Assembly: GCF_026163695.1 (NCBI RefSeq)
Contig: NZ_JAOTID010000002.1
Span: 461,511-525,510, forward strand
DNA: 64,000 nucleotides
Origin: Shumkonia mesophila
GTDB taxonomy: Bacteria > Pseudomonadota > Alphaproteobacteria > Rhodospirillales > Shumkoniaceae
Reading direction: 5' to 3'
Part shown: one piece after another, positions 43,571 through 53,974 of the stretch
Numbering within the stretch: position 1 is the first letter of the stretch
Layout: the number at the start of each line of letters is the position of its first letter
Program-made: the position numbers and the translations under genes
Notes under the pieces: model-generated
The model's input: only the letters and a program-made list of their open reading frames with translations
Database searches by the model: none
Told to the model about the DNA's origin: nothing

Positions 43571-43604
43571 GCGGCAGCGAACAAAGACCTGAGGAGGAAC
43601 GATC

Positions 43605-44279
43605 ATGAAGAGCGAACGGGGCCGGGTTGTCGTTATCAACCCCAATTCCAACAAGGCGGTGACCGAGCTGTTCTCGGCCGAGCTGGAGCCCCTGCGCTTT
43701 GCCGACGGTCCGGAAATCGTGTGCGAAACCCTTGCCGAGGGGCCGCTCGGGATCGAGTCGGAACTCCATGTCGCGATGGTCGCCCCGCCGTTGCGCAAGC
43801 TGATCCTCGAGCGAGACGACGCCGACGCCTTCGTCATCGCCTGCTATTCCGATCCCGGGCTTTACGTCTGCCGCGAGGCGACACCGAAACCCGTCTTCGG
43901 CATCCAGTCCTGCGGTATCTCGCTGGCCCTGAGCCTGGGGGAGCGCTACGGCGTTTTGGCGCTGAAGACGGCGTCCATCAAACGGCATCTCCGCTATTTG
44001 TGCCAGTTGGGTCTGGTTGAACGGTTGGCCGGCGAGCGGCCGCTCGACCTGTCGGTCGCCGAGAGCGCCGAGGGAGAACATACTTTCGGGCGTCTGGTCG
44101 AGGTGGGAACCGCTTTGCGTGACCGGGACGGTGCCGACGTTCTGCTTCTCGGCTGCGCGGGTCTGTCCCGTCACCGCCGGCCCCTGGAAGAGGCGCTGGG
44201 GATTCCAGTGGTCGATCCGGTGCAGGCGGCGGTGGCGATGGCGGTATCGACCGTCCGTTTCCGCCGCGCCGTGCGCTGA
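43605..44279 (+). CDS. hyuE: Hydantoin / Asp-Glu racemase family protein
   Basis: 224 residues. INPNSNKAVT opens the fold as in hydantoin and allantoin racemases, and both catalytic Cys are present: C80 (IACYSDPGL) and C184 (LGCAGLS). GAGGAACG lies before the start. It would racemise a hydantoin or ureide for the stereospecific hydrolases encoded elsewhere in the island. The 3' end overlaps a converging methyltransferase gene by 109 bases. Confidence 0.83.
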   Translation: MKSERGRVVVINPNSNKAVTELFSAELEPLRFADGPEIVCETLAEGPLGIESELHVAMVAPPLRKLILERDDADAFVIACYSDPGLYVCREATPKPVFGIQSCGISLALSLGERYGVLALKTASIKRHLRYLCQLGLVERLAGERPLDLSVAESAEGEHTFGRLVEVGTALRDRDGADVLLLGCAGLSRHRRPLEEALGIPVVDPVQAAVAMAVSTVRFRRAVR

Positions 44280-44908
44280 CCGGCCGCGCCGTCGGTTCTC
44301 GGGCGGCGTTCAAAGGCAAACACCCGCGCGGGCGGCAGGTTGCCCCAGACGATCTCGTTGGCGCGCACCGCGAAGCCGTGGGTGGCCAGCCGGCCGCAGT
44401 CGCGCAGATCATAGGTGTATTGGACCGCCACGCCGTCCGTTGCCAGCAGGTGGCGCCACTGGCCGACGATGGCCGTCACGTCGTCGGCCGGCAGGCTGCG
44501 TAGCGGCAGGCTGGAAACGATGGCGTCGATCGGGCCGGCGTGCTCCAGCAGATCGGCCAGTTCGGTGGCGCTGCCGAGGATCACCGCAAGGTCGGGAAAG
44601 CGGGCCCGCAAATGGCGCACGAAGGCCGGCGAGCGTTCGATCACCGCCAGCCGTTCGGGGGCAATTCCCCGGTCGAGCAGGGCTTGCGTCACCACCCCGG
44701 TACCGGCTCCCAGTTCGACGACCAGCCCTTCTCCGTCTGGTGAAACGTGGGAAGCCATGCGTTGCGCCAGACGGGCGGAACTCGGGCAGACGGCTCCCAC
44801 CGATGCCGGCCCGCGGAAAAGCTCGTGTGCGAACAACCAGGGTTTGACGCGCCGCCGGATGGCGATGCTGACACGGCGGGTCGATGTGCGGACGAGGGCT
44901 TCGATCAC
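44171..44908 (-). CDS. SAM-dependent methyltransferase, phospholipid N-methyltransferase-like
   Basis: 245 residues from a GTG at 44908 that has GGAG 8 bases upstream; longer in-frame starts up to 45013 lack one. VVELGAGTGVVTQALL is the SAM site, preceded by FRGPASVGAVCPSSARLAQR, typical of PmtA-type phosphatidylethanolamine N-methyltransferases and related KsgA-like enzymes. A basic tail of about 45 residues (from RRPRTDGAAG on) is encoded opposite the end of the racemase gene and may be a recent read-through extension. Confidence 0.72.
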   Translation of the reverse strand: MIEALVRTSTRRVSIAIRRRVKPWLFAHELFRGPASVGAVCPSSARLAQRMASHVSPDGEGLVVELGAGTGVVTQALLDRGIAPERLAVIERSPAFVRHLRARFPDLAVILGSATELADLLEHAGPIDAIVSSLPLRSLPADDVTAIVGQWRHLLATDGVAVQYTYDLRDCGRLATHGFAVRANEIVWGNLPPARVFAFERRPRTDGAAGQRTARRKRTVDTAIATAACTGSTTGIPSASSRGRR

Positions 44909-45067
44909 GGTGACGCTCCTGCAAAATGGGCTTGAAGGTCCGGCACCCGATCGGTTCGTCCACGGGTCCTGATGCGTGGTTGCAATGGTCGGGGAGTGTT
45001 CCCGCCATGTCAAGGTGAAGTCGCCGATGCGGTCGGCGGAGGGTTTCCATCTATAAGGCGATGATGG
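44909..45067. other. Intergenic region between methyltransferase and nosX
   Basis: About 160 bases separate two minus-strand genes. It presumably carries the methyltransferase promoter and the end of the nos transcript. I see no strong hairpin with a T tract, so termination after nosX is not explained by eye. Confidence 0.4.
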
Positions 45068-46033
45068 CTAAAATGTGATGGTCGCGGCTCTGCCCTGCGC
45101 GCGCAGCCGCACCCGGCGGATGGCGGTTCCCGGCAGTGCGGCGCGGATGCTGTCCAGCGGCATCAGCGAGAAGGCCGTCGACCAGGCGTCCGCCTCGGTC
45201 GCCGTCGGCGCCTCGACACCGATCCAGGCATAGGTGCCGGCGGGGTTGCCGCTGCGCGGGTCGAAAAGGTGGTTGGCGGCGGCGTCGGGCGCGAAGGGCG
45301 TGCCGTCGGCGGCGGAGACGGCGATTGCGCCTTCGACCAGCGGGATGGCCCCCTCCCCGTCGCCAGCCGCGACCTGCCACGGGCGGCCGTCGGGATGGGC
45401 GCCGAGGGCGCGGGTTTCGCCGAGGCCGAGCAGGATGTTGTCGAAGCCCTCCGCCCGGAAGCGCTCGGCCACCCGGTCGGTGATGTAGCCTTGGGCGATG
45501 CCGTTCAGCGTGACGGCCATGCCCGGCTTGGCGAAACGGATGCGCGCCGGATCGACCTCGACGGCCCGCCAGTTGACCCGGGCCAGCGCCGCCTCGATGA
45601 CGGCGCGCGGCGGCCCCGCCGGATCGGCGGCCGCGCGCGAGAAGTGGGCGGCGTAGGCTTCCCACAGGGGCTGGACCGTCACATCGAAGGCGCCGCCGCT
45701 GGCCGCGGAAACGGCCTGCGCGCGGGCCAGCAGTTCGACCAGCTCGATGGGCGGCGATTCCAGGACCCCCTGGCGGTTCAGGCGGATCAGCGCCGAATCG
45801 CCGCGATAGAGGCTGAAGATCCTTTCCAGGCGGCCGACCTCGGCCAGGGTCAGGGCGATCAGGCGGCCGGCCTCGGCGGCCGGCAGCACCATCTCGGCTT
45901 CGGCACCCAGCACCACGCCCTTCCAGCGGCTTAAGGGGACGGAGGCCCGGGCCGCCGGCAGTCCCGCCAGGGCGGCGACGGCGGCGCCGCCGACGGCGAT
46001 GCGGATGAAGCGACGGCGCGACAGGGTGGTCAT
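45068..46033 (-). CDS. nosX: NosX, ApbE-family FAD:protein FMN transferase
   Basis: 321 residues with a Tat-like leader (SRRRFIRIAVGGAAVAALAG). ApbE signatures include GAFDVTVQPLWEAY, LNGIAQGYITDRVAERF and TATEADAWSTAFSLMP. In the nos pathway it attaches FMN covalently to a Thr of NosR. Target and enzyme lie in the same operon: NosR has SGATVTV. ATGA overlap with nosL. Confidence 0.9.
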   Translation of the reverse strand: MTTLSRRRFIRIAVGGAAVAALAGLPAARASVPLSRWKGVVLGAEAEMVLPAAEAGRLIALTLAEVGRLERIFSLYRGDSALIRLNRQGVLESPPIELVELLARAQAVSAASGGAFDVTVQPLWEAYAAHFSRAAADPAGPPRAVIEAALARVNWRAVEVDPARIRFAKPGMAVTLNGIAQGYITDRVAERFRAEGFDNILLGLGETRALGAHPDGRPWQVAAGDGEGAIPLVEGAIAVSAADGTPFAPDAAANHLFDPRSGNPAGTYAWIGVEAPTATEADAWSTAFSLMPLDSIRAALPGTAIRRVRLRAQGRAATITF

Positions 46034-46653
46034 TTCGCGGGGCTCCCTCCGGTGGTGCACAGGGCGCCGGGCTGGGTCAGATCCGAAAGATCGGCGTGGG
46101 CCGCGCCATGACCATGGGAAGGCATCCCCCCGCCCGCTCCCATCGTTTCGGCGGCGTCCGACAGCACGTAATCCTCGGGAATATCCTTCCAGCGGACGAT
46201 ATGTCCGCCCCGACGGCGGACGAAATCCTCGGCGGCGTCGCGGACCGAGAAGGGCACGGCCTCCGGCGCTCCCATGCCGCCGCGCACGTCGCTGCCGATG
46301 GCGAAGAAGGCCTCCGCCGGGTCCATCCACACCTTGGGATCGTCCCAGCTTTCGGCGCGCGCCATGTCGGTGACGTAGATGGCGACGATGTCCTTGGGCT
46401 CGTCGGGCAGCTTGGTGAAGGCCACGGCGTCGCGCACCGACGGGAACCATAGCGGCCCGCCGCCTTTTTCGGCGGCGCTTTTCAACAAGATCTGCACCTT
46501 CGGTCCCTGGTGGTCGAGGAGGATCATCTGGCCGAAGTGGGTGACCGCCTCGCGGTCGGGGACGACCGGCGGCGGCTTGGCCGCCGTTTGGTTGCCATCA
46601 TCGCACCCGGCCAGCAACAGCAGGGCGGTCAGGGCGAAGGCGAGCCGCTTCAT
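46030..46653 (-). CDS. nosL: NosL, copper chaperone lipoprotein
   Basis: 207 residues. Lipobox LLLLAGC places it as an outer- or periplasm-facing lipoprotein. Met and Cys-containing motifs (GQMILLDHQGPK, VYVTDMAR-like) match NosL, which binds Cu(I) for CuZ assembly in NosZ. A His/Met-rich tail (GGMPSHGHGAAHAD) is a plausible extra copper ligand set. Overlaps nosY and nosX by four bases each. Confidence 0.9.
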   Translation of the reverse strand: MKRLAFALTALLLLAGCDDGNQTAAKPPPVVPDREAVTHFGQMILLDHQGPKVQILLKSAAEKGGGPLWFPSVRDAVAFTKLPDEPKDIVAIYVTDMARAESWDDPKVWMDPAEAFFAIGSDVRGGMGAPEAVPFSVRDAAEDFVRRRGGHIVRWKDIPEDYVLSDAAETMGAGGGMPSHGHGAAHADLSDLTQPGALCTTGGSPAK

Positions 46654-47471
46654 AGTTCCTTCCTCTTGAACAGGCCCCAGGCCGCCGCCAGGGGCGCCAG
46701 CGTCCAAACGACGAGCGCGGCCAACGGCGAGGCCGGGGACATTCCCTCGGTCGCCACCGCCAACCCGGTCAGGCTGCCGGCGGTGTCGAACCCGGCCAGC
46801 GTCAGCAGGCGGTAGGCGTCGCACGGGTTGGCCAGCAACAGGAAAGGCGTGATGTCGCCTACCACTCCCTGCCCGCCGGTCGCCACCAGAAGGCCCAGCA
46901 ACCCCATGTCGTAGAGCAGCACCATGAACAGCCACACCACGATGGCGATGCCGGCCGCCGTCGAGCGCTCGCGGACCGCCGCACTGATGACATAGGCGAT
47001 GGCCAGGAACACCCATCCCAGCAGCACCGAGGACCCGACGAGGCCCGCGAAGGCCCGCCATTCAGCGGCCGACGGCGCCGCCACTGCGGCAATCGCCACC
47101 GCTGCGGCGCCGAACCCGAAGACGGTGGCGAACGTCACGATGGCGGCATGGCCGAGGAACTTGCCGACAATGACCCGCCCGCGCGACACCGGATAGGCAA
47201 GCGTCAGCAGCAGGGTGCCCCGTTCGGCTTCGCCGACGATGGTGTCGAAGGCCAGCAGGAGCGCGATCAACGGCAGCAGATAGATGGAGAGCGAGGACAG
47301 CGACACCACCGTCACCGTCAGGCGCCCGGCCGCCACCTCGCCGGTGGGGGTACTGCCGACGAAGGCCAGCGCCAGGGCCAGGGCCGCCAGCAGCAGCGTG
47401 GCGGCGGCGACCCAGCGGTTGCGCAGCCCCTCGCGGATTTCCTTGTCGGCGATGATGAGCGCGATCCTCAT
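46650..47471 (-). CDS. nosY: NosY, ABC-2 type permease
   Basis: 273 residues with about six hydrophobic segments (SLSIYLLPLIALLLAFDTIV among them). Membrane partner of NosF and NosD in the NosDFY complex required to build the CuZ site. ATGA overlaps on both sides. Confidence 0.92.
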   Translation of the reverse strand: MRIALIIADKEIREGLRNRWVAAATLLLAALALALAFVGSTPTGEVAAGRLTVTVVSLSSLSIYLLPLIALLLAFDTIVGEAERGTLLLTLAYPVSRGRVIVGKFLGHAAIVTFATVFGFGAAAVAIAAVAAPSAAEWRAFAGLVGSSVLLGWVFLAIAYVISAAVRERSTAAGIAIVVWLFMVLLYDMGLLGLLVATGGQGVVGDITPFLLLANPCDAYRLLTLAGFDTAGSLTGLAVATEGMSPASPLAALVVWTLAPLAAAWGLFKRKEL

Positions 47472-48388
47472 GACTGGGCCTCCCGGCTGCCGAACACGGC
47501 GTAGATCTCCTCCAGGCTGGGCGGCAGGATATCGATATCCTCGACGCCATGGATGCCGTCCGCCAGGCTGCGCACCGCCGCCATCTTGTCCCCCGCCTCT
47601 ACCGCCAGTTCGACGGTGCGGCCGTTGACGAAGGTGATCCGGCTGCCTGGCCCGGCGGCGCGGGCCAGGGAATCGGCGTACTCGGGTGGCGCCTTGACGC
47701 GGATGCGCACCGGCAGCCCGGCCTGCCGGCGCAGGCCGTCCAAGGTGTCGCAGGCGACGAGGCGCCCGTGTCTGAGGATGGCGATGCGGTCGGTACGCAT
47801 CTCCAGTTCGGTCAGCACGTGCGAGGACAGGATGACGGTGGTGCCGGCCTTCTTCAGGTCCTCGATGAAGCCGAAGAAGGTGCGCCTGAGGACGGGGTCG
47901 AGCCCGGTCGTCGGCTCGTCGAGCAGCAGCAGGCGCGGCCGCCCGAGCAGGGCCTGGGCGAGGCCTAAGCGCTGGCGCATGCCCTTGGAATAGGTGCGGA
48001 TGCGATTGCCGCCCGCCTCGGCCAGGCCGACCCGTTCGAGCAGGTCGAGGGCGGCGGTGCGGCTCTCGCCCTTCAGCCGGGCGTAGAAGGTGAGCGCCTC
48101 GATGCCGGTCATGGCGTCGCCGAAGGTGACGTTCTCGGGCAAAAAGCCGATGGCGCGGCGAAGCGCCACCGCCGCCGGCGTGCCTGCCCGGGCGCCCAGC
48201 ACCCAGGCCTCGCCGGCGCTTGGCCGGGTCAGGCCGAGCAACAGCTTCATCGCCGTGGTCTTGCCGGCGCCGTTGTGGCCCAGCAACGCCAGCAGTTCCC
48301 CTTCCGGCACATCGAGGGTCAGGCCGTCCAATGCCGTCGCCGCGCCGTAGCGCTTGGCGAGGTCTAGGGTGCGGATGACGGAGGTCAT
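47468..48388 (-). CDS. nosF: NosF, ABC transporter ATPase
   Basis: 306 residues. Walker A LGHNGAGKTTAMK, signature TYSKGMRQRLGLAQ, Walker B RLLLLDEPTTGLDP and the switch His in SSHVLTELE. Energises NosDFY. The ATG at 48388 overlaps the nosD stop by four bases. Confidence 0.94.
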   Translation of the reverse strand: MTSVIRTLDLAKRYGAATALDGLTLDVPEGELLALLGHNGAGKTTAMKLLLGLTRPSAGEAWVLGARAGTPAAVALRRAIGFLPENVTFGDAMTGIEALTFYARLKGESRTAALDLLERVGLAEAGGNRIRTYSKGMRQRLGLAQALLGRPRLLLLDEPTTGLDPVLRRTFFGFIEDLKKAGTTVILSSHVLTELEMRTDRIAILRHGRLVACDTLDGLRRQAGLPVRIRVKAPPEYADSLARAAGPGSRITFVNGRTVELAVEAGDKMAAVRSLADGIHGVEDIDILPPSLEEIYAVFGSREAQS

Positions 48389-49671
48389 GACGGGTCCCTC
48401 GGCTTGGATGGCACGGCGGCGACGGAAGGCGGTCGCATCAGCGGCGCGGTGTCGACGACGCCGCCGGGCAGGATGGCCGGAAAGGCCGCCTGCGCCTGTT
48501 TGAGGACCTGCAGCGCCGGGCTGGTCAGCAGCAGCTTGGCGCGCGGCACCCGCCACAGGATGTGGTCGATCAGGCCGTTGGGGCGGTAAGGCTGGTCGGC
48601 GATGCCGTCGCCGTTGAGATCGAAGGACGGCTGGTCGCTCCAATAATTGCCGGCACCGCCCTCCGTCCACACCAGGTCGCGGCTGCCGACGTATTTCACC
48701 TGGAAGCGGTTGCCGATGAAAGCGTTGCCGCTGACCGTGTTGCGCTCGGAGCCGGCGGTGAAGTGGATGCCGATGCCGCAGCCCTGGAAGTGGTTGCCAC
48801 GGAAGACGTTTTTGTTGGCGTTGTAGATGAAGACGCACTTCTCGCCGCCGTCGATGACGGCATTGCCCGCCACGGTGCTGTCGTTGGCGTAATTGAACAG
48901 AAGCCCGTGGTCGCGGTCCCCCTGCGAGAGGTTGCGCAGGACCTCGATGTCCTTGGAGAACATCAGGGCGTAGCCGACGTGGTTGCCGATGGACACGTTG
49001 TCGCGCACGGTCGATCGGTTGGTGTACATGTAGTGGATGGCGAAACGCAGGTCGGAGAAGCGGTTTTCTGCGAACTCGTTGCGCTCCGACGTGGTGACGA
49101 AAATGCCGTCGCGGCCCCATTGGATGTCGTTGGCGATGACCTTGGCGCCCGGGGCGTTCCACAGGTGCACGCCGTTGCCCCGTTCGCTCATCCGCAGGTC
49201 CTGGCGGCCGGCGATGCGGTTGTTCCGCACGACGGTGGCCGCCGATCCCTTGAGGAAGACGCCGAACAGGTTGCCTTCGATGACATTGCCTTCGATCAGC
49301 GTCCCCGTCGCCGTCTTTTCTACGAAGATGCCGGCATCCTCGCCGGCCAGGCTGGTGCCGGACCCGCGGATGGTCAGGCCGCGGATGACGGTGCCGGGCG
49401 CCTTGACGACGATGACGCTGTCCCGTCCCACCCCCTCGACAATGGCCCCCGGTTCGCCTTCCAGCGTCAGGGGCCGATCGACCATTACCGGTCCCCGGTA
49501 GACGCCGGCGGCCAGACGCAGCGTCGAGCCGGCGGCCGCCGCCGCGACGGCGGCCGCCAAGTCCGCGCGGTCGGCTAGCGGCACCACCGTTTGCGCCCGG
49601 GCCGGAGCAAGGCCGATGCCGGCGGCCGCGAGGGCCACCAGCATCAGCGCGAGGGGAGGCTTACGGGTCAT
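48385..49671 (-). CDS. nosD: NosD, periplasmic copper-site assembly protein
   Basis: 428 residues with a Sec signal peptide (about 1-26, [20 protein letters not shown]). The rest is a right-handed beta-helix of NosD/CASH repeats with many Asn-Gly-Asn turns ([27 protein letters not shown]). It docks to NosFY and takes part in metal delivery to NosZ. Overlaps nosZ and nosF by four bases. Confidence 0.93.
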   Translation of the reverse strand: MTRKPPLALMLVALAAAGIGLAPARAQTVVPLADRADLAAAVAAAAAGSTLRLAAGVYRGPVMVDRPLTLEGEPGAIVEGVGRDSVIVVKAPGTVIRGLTIRGSGTSLAGEDAGIFVEKTATGTLIEGNVIEGNLFGVFLKGSAATVVRNNRIAGRQDLRMSERGNGVHLWNAPGAKVIANDIQWGRDGIFVTTSERNEFAENRFSDLRFAIHYMYTNRSTVRDNVSIGNHVGYALMFSKDIEVLRNLSQGDRDHGLLFNYANDSTVAGNAVIDGGEKCVFIYNANKNVFRGNHFQGCGIGIHFTAGSERNTVSGNAFIGNRFQVKYVGSRDLVWTEGGAGNYWSDQPSFDLNGDGIADQPYRPNGLIDHILWRVPRAKLLLTSPALQVLKQAQAAFPAILPGGVVDTAPLMRPPSVAAVPSKPRDPS

Positions 49672-51599
49672 GCCCGCTTCTTCGGTTCCACCAGCATGCG
49701 ACCGCGCATTTCCATGTGCAGCGCATGGCAGAACCACATGCAGTAGTACCAGTGCACTCCCGGCCGGTCGGCCTTGAAGGTGACCGATGCCGTCTGCATG
49801 GGGGCGATTTCGAAGGCGATGCCGTAGTTGGCGATGGTCAGCCCGTGGGTCAGGTCATCGACCTCGTCGATGTTGGTGACCACCAGCGTCACCTCGTCGC
49901 CTTCCTGCACCGTGAATTCGCTGAGGCTGAATTGCGGCGCGGTCGAGTGCATGTAGACCCTGACCTTGTTACCGTCGCGGAAGACGTGTTCGGCCGCCTC
50001 CGGATCGACGCCGTCGGCCTTCATCATCGCCACCGTATCGGCGAACATGGGGTCGTCGCGGTCCCACACCGACTTGGGGTTGAGGAGATCGGCCTTGACG
50101 ATGATGCAGTCGTGCGGCTCGGCGAAGGTGGGGCCGTCGTGGACAAGGCGCATTTCCTTGTCGTCGCTGATGTCGATCAACTGGTCGTTCTCGGGCTTCA
50201 GGGGGCCGACGTTGAGGAAGCGATCCTTCGAGAACTTGTTGAGCGAAACCAGCCATTTGCCGTCGGTGTCCAGGGTCTCGCCCATCGAGGAGTGGTTGTG
50301 GCCCGGCTGGTAGTGGACGTCGAGCTTCTGCATGATCGGGTCGACTTTTTCACCGGCGAAGGCGCGCCTCGCCTTGTCGATGTTCCACCTCGCGATCTGG
50401 CTGTCGAGGAACAGCGTGGTGTATGCGTTGCCGCGGTTGTCGAAGGCGGTGTGAAGCGGGCCGAGGCCGAGTTCGGGTTCGGCGACGATGACGTCGCGTG
50501 GCTGGATCTTGCCGTCGAACAGGTCGTCCAGCTTGCGCACGTCCATCACCGAGACGGTGGGCGACAGCTTGCCGTTGATACAGACATGGATCTGGTCCGG
50601 CGCCGTATTGATACCGTGCGGGCTGGTCGAGATCGGGATGTAGGCGGTATAGGGCGATCCGTGGCGGCCGTCGAACACCGGCACCCCGCCCATCTCCTTG
50701 AAGTCGCCCTTCTTGAGGCCCTCTTCGATGCGCTTGATGTTGAAGACGACCACCCAGTCCTGCTCGTTGGCGGTCATGCCGGCGATATCGACCGCCTCTT
50801 CCGAGTTGTAGCAGGTCGAGAAGGCGTATTTGCCCTGGTAGTCGGCATCGACGTTATCGAGGTTGCCGTCGACCATGACCTGCCAGGCAACCTTCATGGC
50901 GTCGCCGTCCACCGCCGTGAAGATGGCGTGGTACTTGGTCGGATCGTTGAGGTCGCGGCCGTCGTTGGGGATCGGCACGCGGTGTTCGCCGTTGGCGAAG
51001 ATATACCCGGTGCGTGGGAACTTTTGCGGCCGCAAGCCATGGATGTCCGAGGCGTTCGGGATCTCGATGATCTTGTCGGTCTTCATGACGTCGCAACGGA
51101 TGCGGGCGACACGGGTGTTGGCCTTGTCGTTGATGAAGATGTAACGGCCGTCGTAGCGGCCCTCGGTGAACGACATATGCGGATGATGGGCGTCGCCGTT
51201 CTTCCAGATGCCGCCCTTGTCGGCCAGGAACTGGCGGGTTTCCGGCAGCAGCCCCTCGGTCAGGATCTTGCGGCTTTCGTTGGTGGTGCCCCAGCCGGTG
51301 GCGCTGTCGATGTTGAACACCGGGATGCGCATCAGTTCGCGCATCGAGGGGACGCCGAAAATCCGTACCTCTCCAGACTGGCCGCTCGACCAGAAGCCGT
51401 AATATTCGTCGAGCTGGCCGGGCTTGACCTCGATGGAAGGGCGTTCCTGCGCCAGGGCCGGACGGCTGCCTGCCGTCAGCGCGCCCAGTCCGCCGATGCC
51501 GGCGGCGCCCGCCAGCCCGGCCAGGGTTGCGGTCTTGGCGGTGGTGCCCAGCAAGGCCCGGCGCGAGACGCCGGAATTCTTATTGTTGGATATCGTCAT
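49668..51599 (-). CDS. nosZ: NosZ, nitrous oxide reductase (clade I)
   Basis: 643 residues; reduces N2O to N2 in the periplasm. The Tat signal ([20 protein letters not shown]) marks clade I. Seven-bladed propeller with CuZ His motifs ([22 protein letters not shown]), then the cupredoxin domain with the CuA site [12 protein letters not shown] near the C terminus. Start at 51599 places the twin arginine at residues 13-14. 28 bases after nosR, ATGA overlap with nosD. Confidence 0.97.
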   Translation of the reverse strand: MTISNNKNSGVSRRALLGTTAKTATLAGLAGAAGIGGLGALTAGSRPALAQERPSIEVKPGQLDEYYGFWSSGQSGEVRIFGVPSMRELMRIPVFNIDSATGWGTTNESRKILTEGLLPETRQFLADKGGIWKNGDAHHPHMSFTEGRYDGRYIFINDKANTRVARIRCDVMKTDKIIEIPNASDIHGLRPQKFPRTGYIFANGEHRVPIPNDGRDLNDPTKYHAIFTAVDGDAMKVAWQVMVDGNLDNVDADYQGKYAFSTCYNSEEAVDIAGMTANEQDWVVVFNIKRIEEGLKKGDFKEMGGVPVFDGRHGSPYTAYIPISTSPHGINTAPDQIHVCINGKLSPTVSVMDVRKLDDLFDGKIQPRDVIVAEPELGLGPLHTAFDNRGNAYTTLFLDSQIARWNIDKARRAFAGEKVDPIMQKLDVHYQPGHNHSSMGETLDTDGKWLVSLNKFSKDRFLNVGPLKPENDQLIDISDDKEMRLVHDGPTFAEPHDCIIVKADLLNPKSVWDRDDPMFADTVAMMKADGVDPEAAEHVFRDGNKVRVYMHSTAPQFSLSEFTVQEGDEVTLVVTNIDEVDDLTHGLTIANYGIAFEIAPMQTASVTFKADRPGVHWYYCMWFCHALHMEMRGRMLVEPKKRA

Positions 51600-51627
51600 T
51601 TCGTCCTCCGTTTCATGGCGGTAATCC

Positions 51628-53838
51628 CTAGTCTTGCCGGGCGGCGAGCGGTTTCGCCGCAAGACCGTCGGCAGGCGTTTCGCCGTCGCCGGGACGGCGC
51701 GAGAGGGCCGTGCGGCGCTCCCGCTTCAGACGCACCGTGATGTTGTGCGGACAACGGTGATCGTCGAAGTAGAGTTCCTGGCAATGCAGGCAGTAGATGC
51801 ATTCGTTGGGGTTGATGTGCCCTTCGGGATGGATCGACTGGACCGGACATTCGTGCGCGCAGCGATGGCACTGGCTGCCGCATTCGGGCCAGCGCTTCAG
51901 CCATTCGAACATGCGCACGCGCCCGGGGATGGCCAGCGCGGCGCCGAGCGGGCACAGGTAGCGACAGAAGAAGCGCTCGACGAACAGCCCGATCGCCAGC
52001 AGCAACCCGGCGTAAATAACGTAAGGCCAGTCGCGCACGAACTTGAGCACGATCGCCGTCTTGAAGGGCTCGACCTCCGACAGCCGCTCGGCCAGCGCCA
52101 GGTCGTAGAGCGACAACCCGAACAGCCCCAGGAAGATCATGTACTTGATCGGCCACAGCCGCTCGTGAAGGCCCCACGGTACCCGCCACTGCTTGACGCC
52201 CAGCGTGCGGGCGATGCGGTTGGTTAGTTCCTGCAGGGCGCCGAACGGACACAGCCAGCCGCAGAACGGGCCGCGCCCCCAGAACAGCAGGGCGGCGGCC
52301 GTGGCGAACCACAGGATGAACACCAGCGGATCCATCAGGAAGTATTCCCAGCTGAAATCCGTGGCCAGCGCGTTGCTGAAGGCCAGCACGTTGACGACCG
52401 AAAGCTGGGCGTTCATCCACCAGCCGAGCCAGACGAGGGTGTAGGTGAGGAAGCTCAGGCGCACGATGTCGAGCAGCTTGGGCCGCTTCACCAACTGGGA
52501 CTGGAAGAAGAAGATCGCCGTCAGCGTCAGAATGCCGAAAAGGCCGGCGGCGATGCTGGGCAGGTTGTTCTCCCAGATGCTTTTCCACAGCGCCGTGCGC
52601 CCGCCGTCCTGGGGCGCGGCTGCCGTCTTCGGGCTGCTGGGCGCCGGCTGCGGCGGGGGCAGCGGCGTCAGGTAGGGTTCCGGCACCGCATAGCTGACTT
52701 CGAAGGTGACGAAGACTTTCGACAGCGCCCCGGTCGCCCGCTGCACCAGAAGCCCCAGCCGCCACGGCAGCGCCGCCTGGAACCCGGCATCGGTCGGCAC
52801 CGTGAAGACGCCGATCTCGGGAAATGCGGGCGCTCCGGCCGCGCCCAGCGCCCGCAGACGGTGATGGTCGCGGTCGCGGAAGCGGACGGTGATGGTGTCC
52901 TGGTTGATCTGGATGCGGTCGAAAATGCCGCCCCGCACATAGCCCGATCCCTTGAAGGAATAGGCCCCGACGCCAGCCACCAGAATCGCTTGCTGTCCTT
53001 CCTTAAGGCGTTGCTTCAGGTTGGCGTACTCGGCCTCGCCCAACAGCGAACGGCCGATGGTCGGCACGCTGACCTGGGCGACGTACAGATCGACGAAGGG
53101 GTCCTCGGCGGCGCCGGCGGCGGGACGGCGGGTCGCCTCGGCATCGCCGGATTTCTCGAACGCCGCGTTGACGTCGCCCACCGTCAGGTGCAGGCGCCTG
53201 ACGCTGCCGTCGCCCAGCAGGGTCTGCCAGTCTTCGGTCCCGCTTTTGCCGGTATCGATGGACCGCTGCGGTCCCGCCTCTTTCTGCGCCATCGACTGGC
53301 CACCGAGGCCGAGCTTGCGCGCCACCTGCGCGGCGGCGCGGGTGACGCTGTCCTGGATGACCAGGACCGTCACGGTGGCGCCGCTGATGATGTCGGGTCC
53401 GCGGCTTCCGGCGGGCACCGTCATCGAAACGGCGTCATACCCGACCAGGCCGGCAAGAAAGGCGACGATCTTGGCTTCGGGGATGCCGACGAGGACGATG
53501 GGCTCGTGGTGGGCGACCAGCTTGGCGCCGGAAATTTTTCCCTCGACCGTCAATCCGACCAGGATCTGGATGGGCCGGCCGGAATAGCCGACCGAATTGG
53601 CGATGTCGGAATTGAGGAAGACGTAACCCACCAGCTCGTCGCCCCGATAGGCCGGGATGACCGGCGGATCGGCCTTGGCCGGCCCGAGCCGGTCGGCGCC
53701 GGGAACCAGTTCGGCCGGCGCGGCCTTTTCGAGGAAGCGCCCGATCTCGGCGGCGTCGGCGCTTCCCGCTGAAATACCGACTAAAATCGTCAACCATATG
53801 ACGAACAGGGCTTTCGGTAGTTTTGGCCGGCCGCGCAT
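51628..53838 (-). CDS. nosR: NosR, membrane flavo-iron-sulfur protein of N2O reduction
   Basis: 736 residues. N-terminal signal helix, periplasmic FMN-binding domain with the flavinylation site SGATVTV, a Pro-rich linker, about five membrane helices with CGWLCPFG and CRYLCPLG, then two 4Fe-4S motifs ([20 protein letters not shown]). It feeds electrons to NosZ and is needed for its expression. Start at 53838 (AGGGA upstream) rather than the 18-residue-longer form. Confidence 0.95.
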   Translation of the reverse strand: MRGRPKLPKALFVIWLTILVGISAGSADAAEIGRFLEKAAPAELVPGADRLGPAKADPPVIPAYRGDELVGYVFLNSDIANSVGYSGRPIQILVGLTVEGKISGAKLVAHHEPIVLVGIPEAKIVAFLAGLVGYDAVSMTVPAGSRGPDIISGATVTVLVIQDSVTRAAAQVARKLGLGGQSMAQKEAGPQRSIDTGKSGTEDWQTLLGDGSVRRLHLTVGDVNAAFEKSGDAEATRRPAAGAAEDPFVDLYVAQVSVPTIGRSLLGEAEYANLKQRLKEGQQAILVAGVGAYSFKGSGYVRGGIFDRIQINQDTITVRFRDRDHHRLRALGAAGAPAFPEIGVFTVPTDAGFQAALPWRLGLLVQRATGALSKVFVTFEVSYAVPEPYLTPLPPPQPAPSSPKTAAAPQDGGRTALWKSIWENNLPSIAAGLFGILTLTAIFFFQSQLVKRPKLLDIVRLSFLTYTLVWLGWWMNAQLSVVNVLAFSNALATDFSWEYFLMDPLVFILWFATAAALLFWGRGPFCGWLCPFGALQELTNRIARTLGVKQWRVPWGLHERLWPIKYMIFLGLFGLSLYDLALAERLSEVEPFKTAIVLKFVRDWPYVIYAGLLLAIGLFVERFFCRYLCPLGAALAIPGRVRMFEWLKRWPECGSQCHRCAHECPVQSIHPEGHINPNECIYCLHCQELYFDDHRCPHNITVRLKRERRTALSRRPGDGETPADGLAAKPLAARQD

Positions 53839-53974
53839 TGCCCCGTCCCTATTGTAGAGCGAACAAGTAGGATAATATTTGCCATGGTACAAGGTTCACC
53901 GCCTTGATCAAGGTCAACGACACCGTCAACCGGGGGTAGCTATGGTCGGACGGGGTGAAGTCGATGGAGGACCG
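53839..53974. promoter_or_regulatory. Divergent nosR / ferritin-like promoter region
   Basis: 136 bases. On the minus strand TATTAT (53872-53877) is a good -10 for nosR, with an FNR-type box centred near 53910.5, about 36 bases further upstream. That spacing puts the box near -42 to -45 relative to the expected start, the class II activator position. On the other side GGAGGA (53965-53970) serves the ferritin-like gene. Confidence 0.6.
53904..53917. promoter_or_regulatory. FNR/NNR-type box upstream of nosR
   Basis: TTGATCAAGGTCAA differs from the FNR consensus TTGATnnnnATCAA at one position. It is at the activating distance from a -10 element for nosR, as known for nos operons controlled by FNR, NNR or DNR under low oxygen and nitric oxide. 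It could also act on the divergent gene. Which regulator binds is not determined here. Confidence 0.7.
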
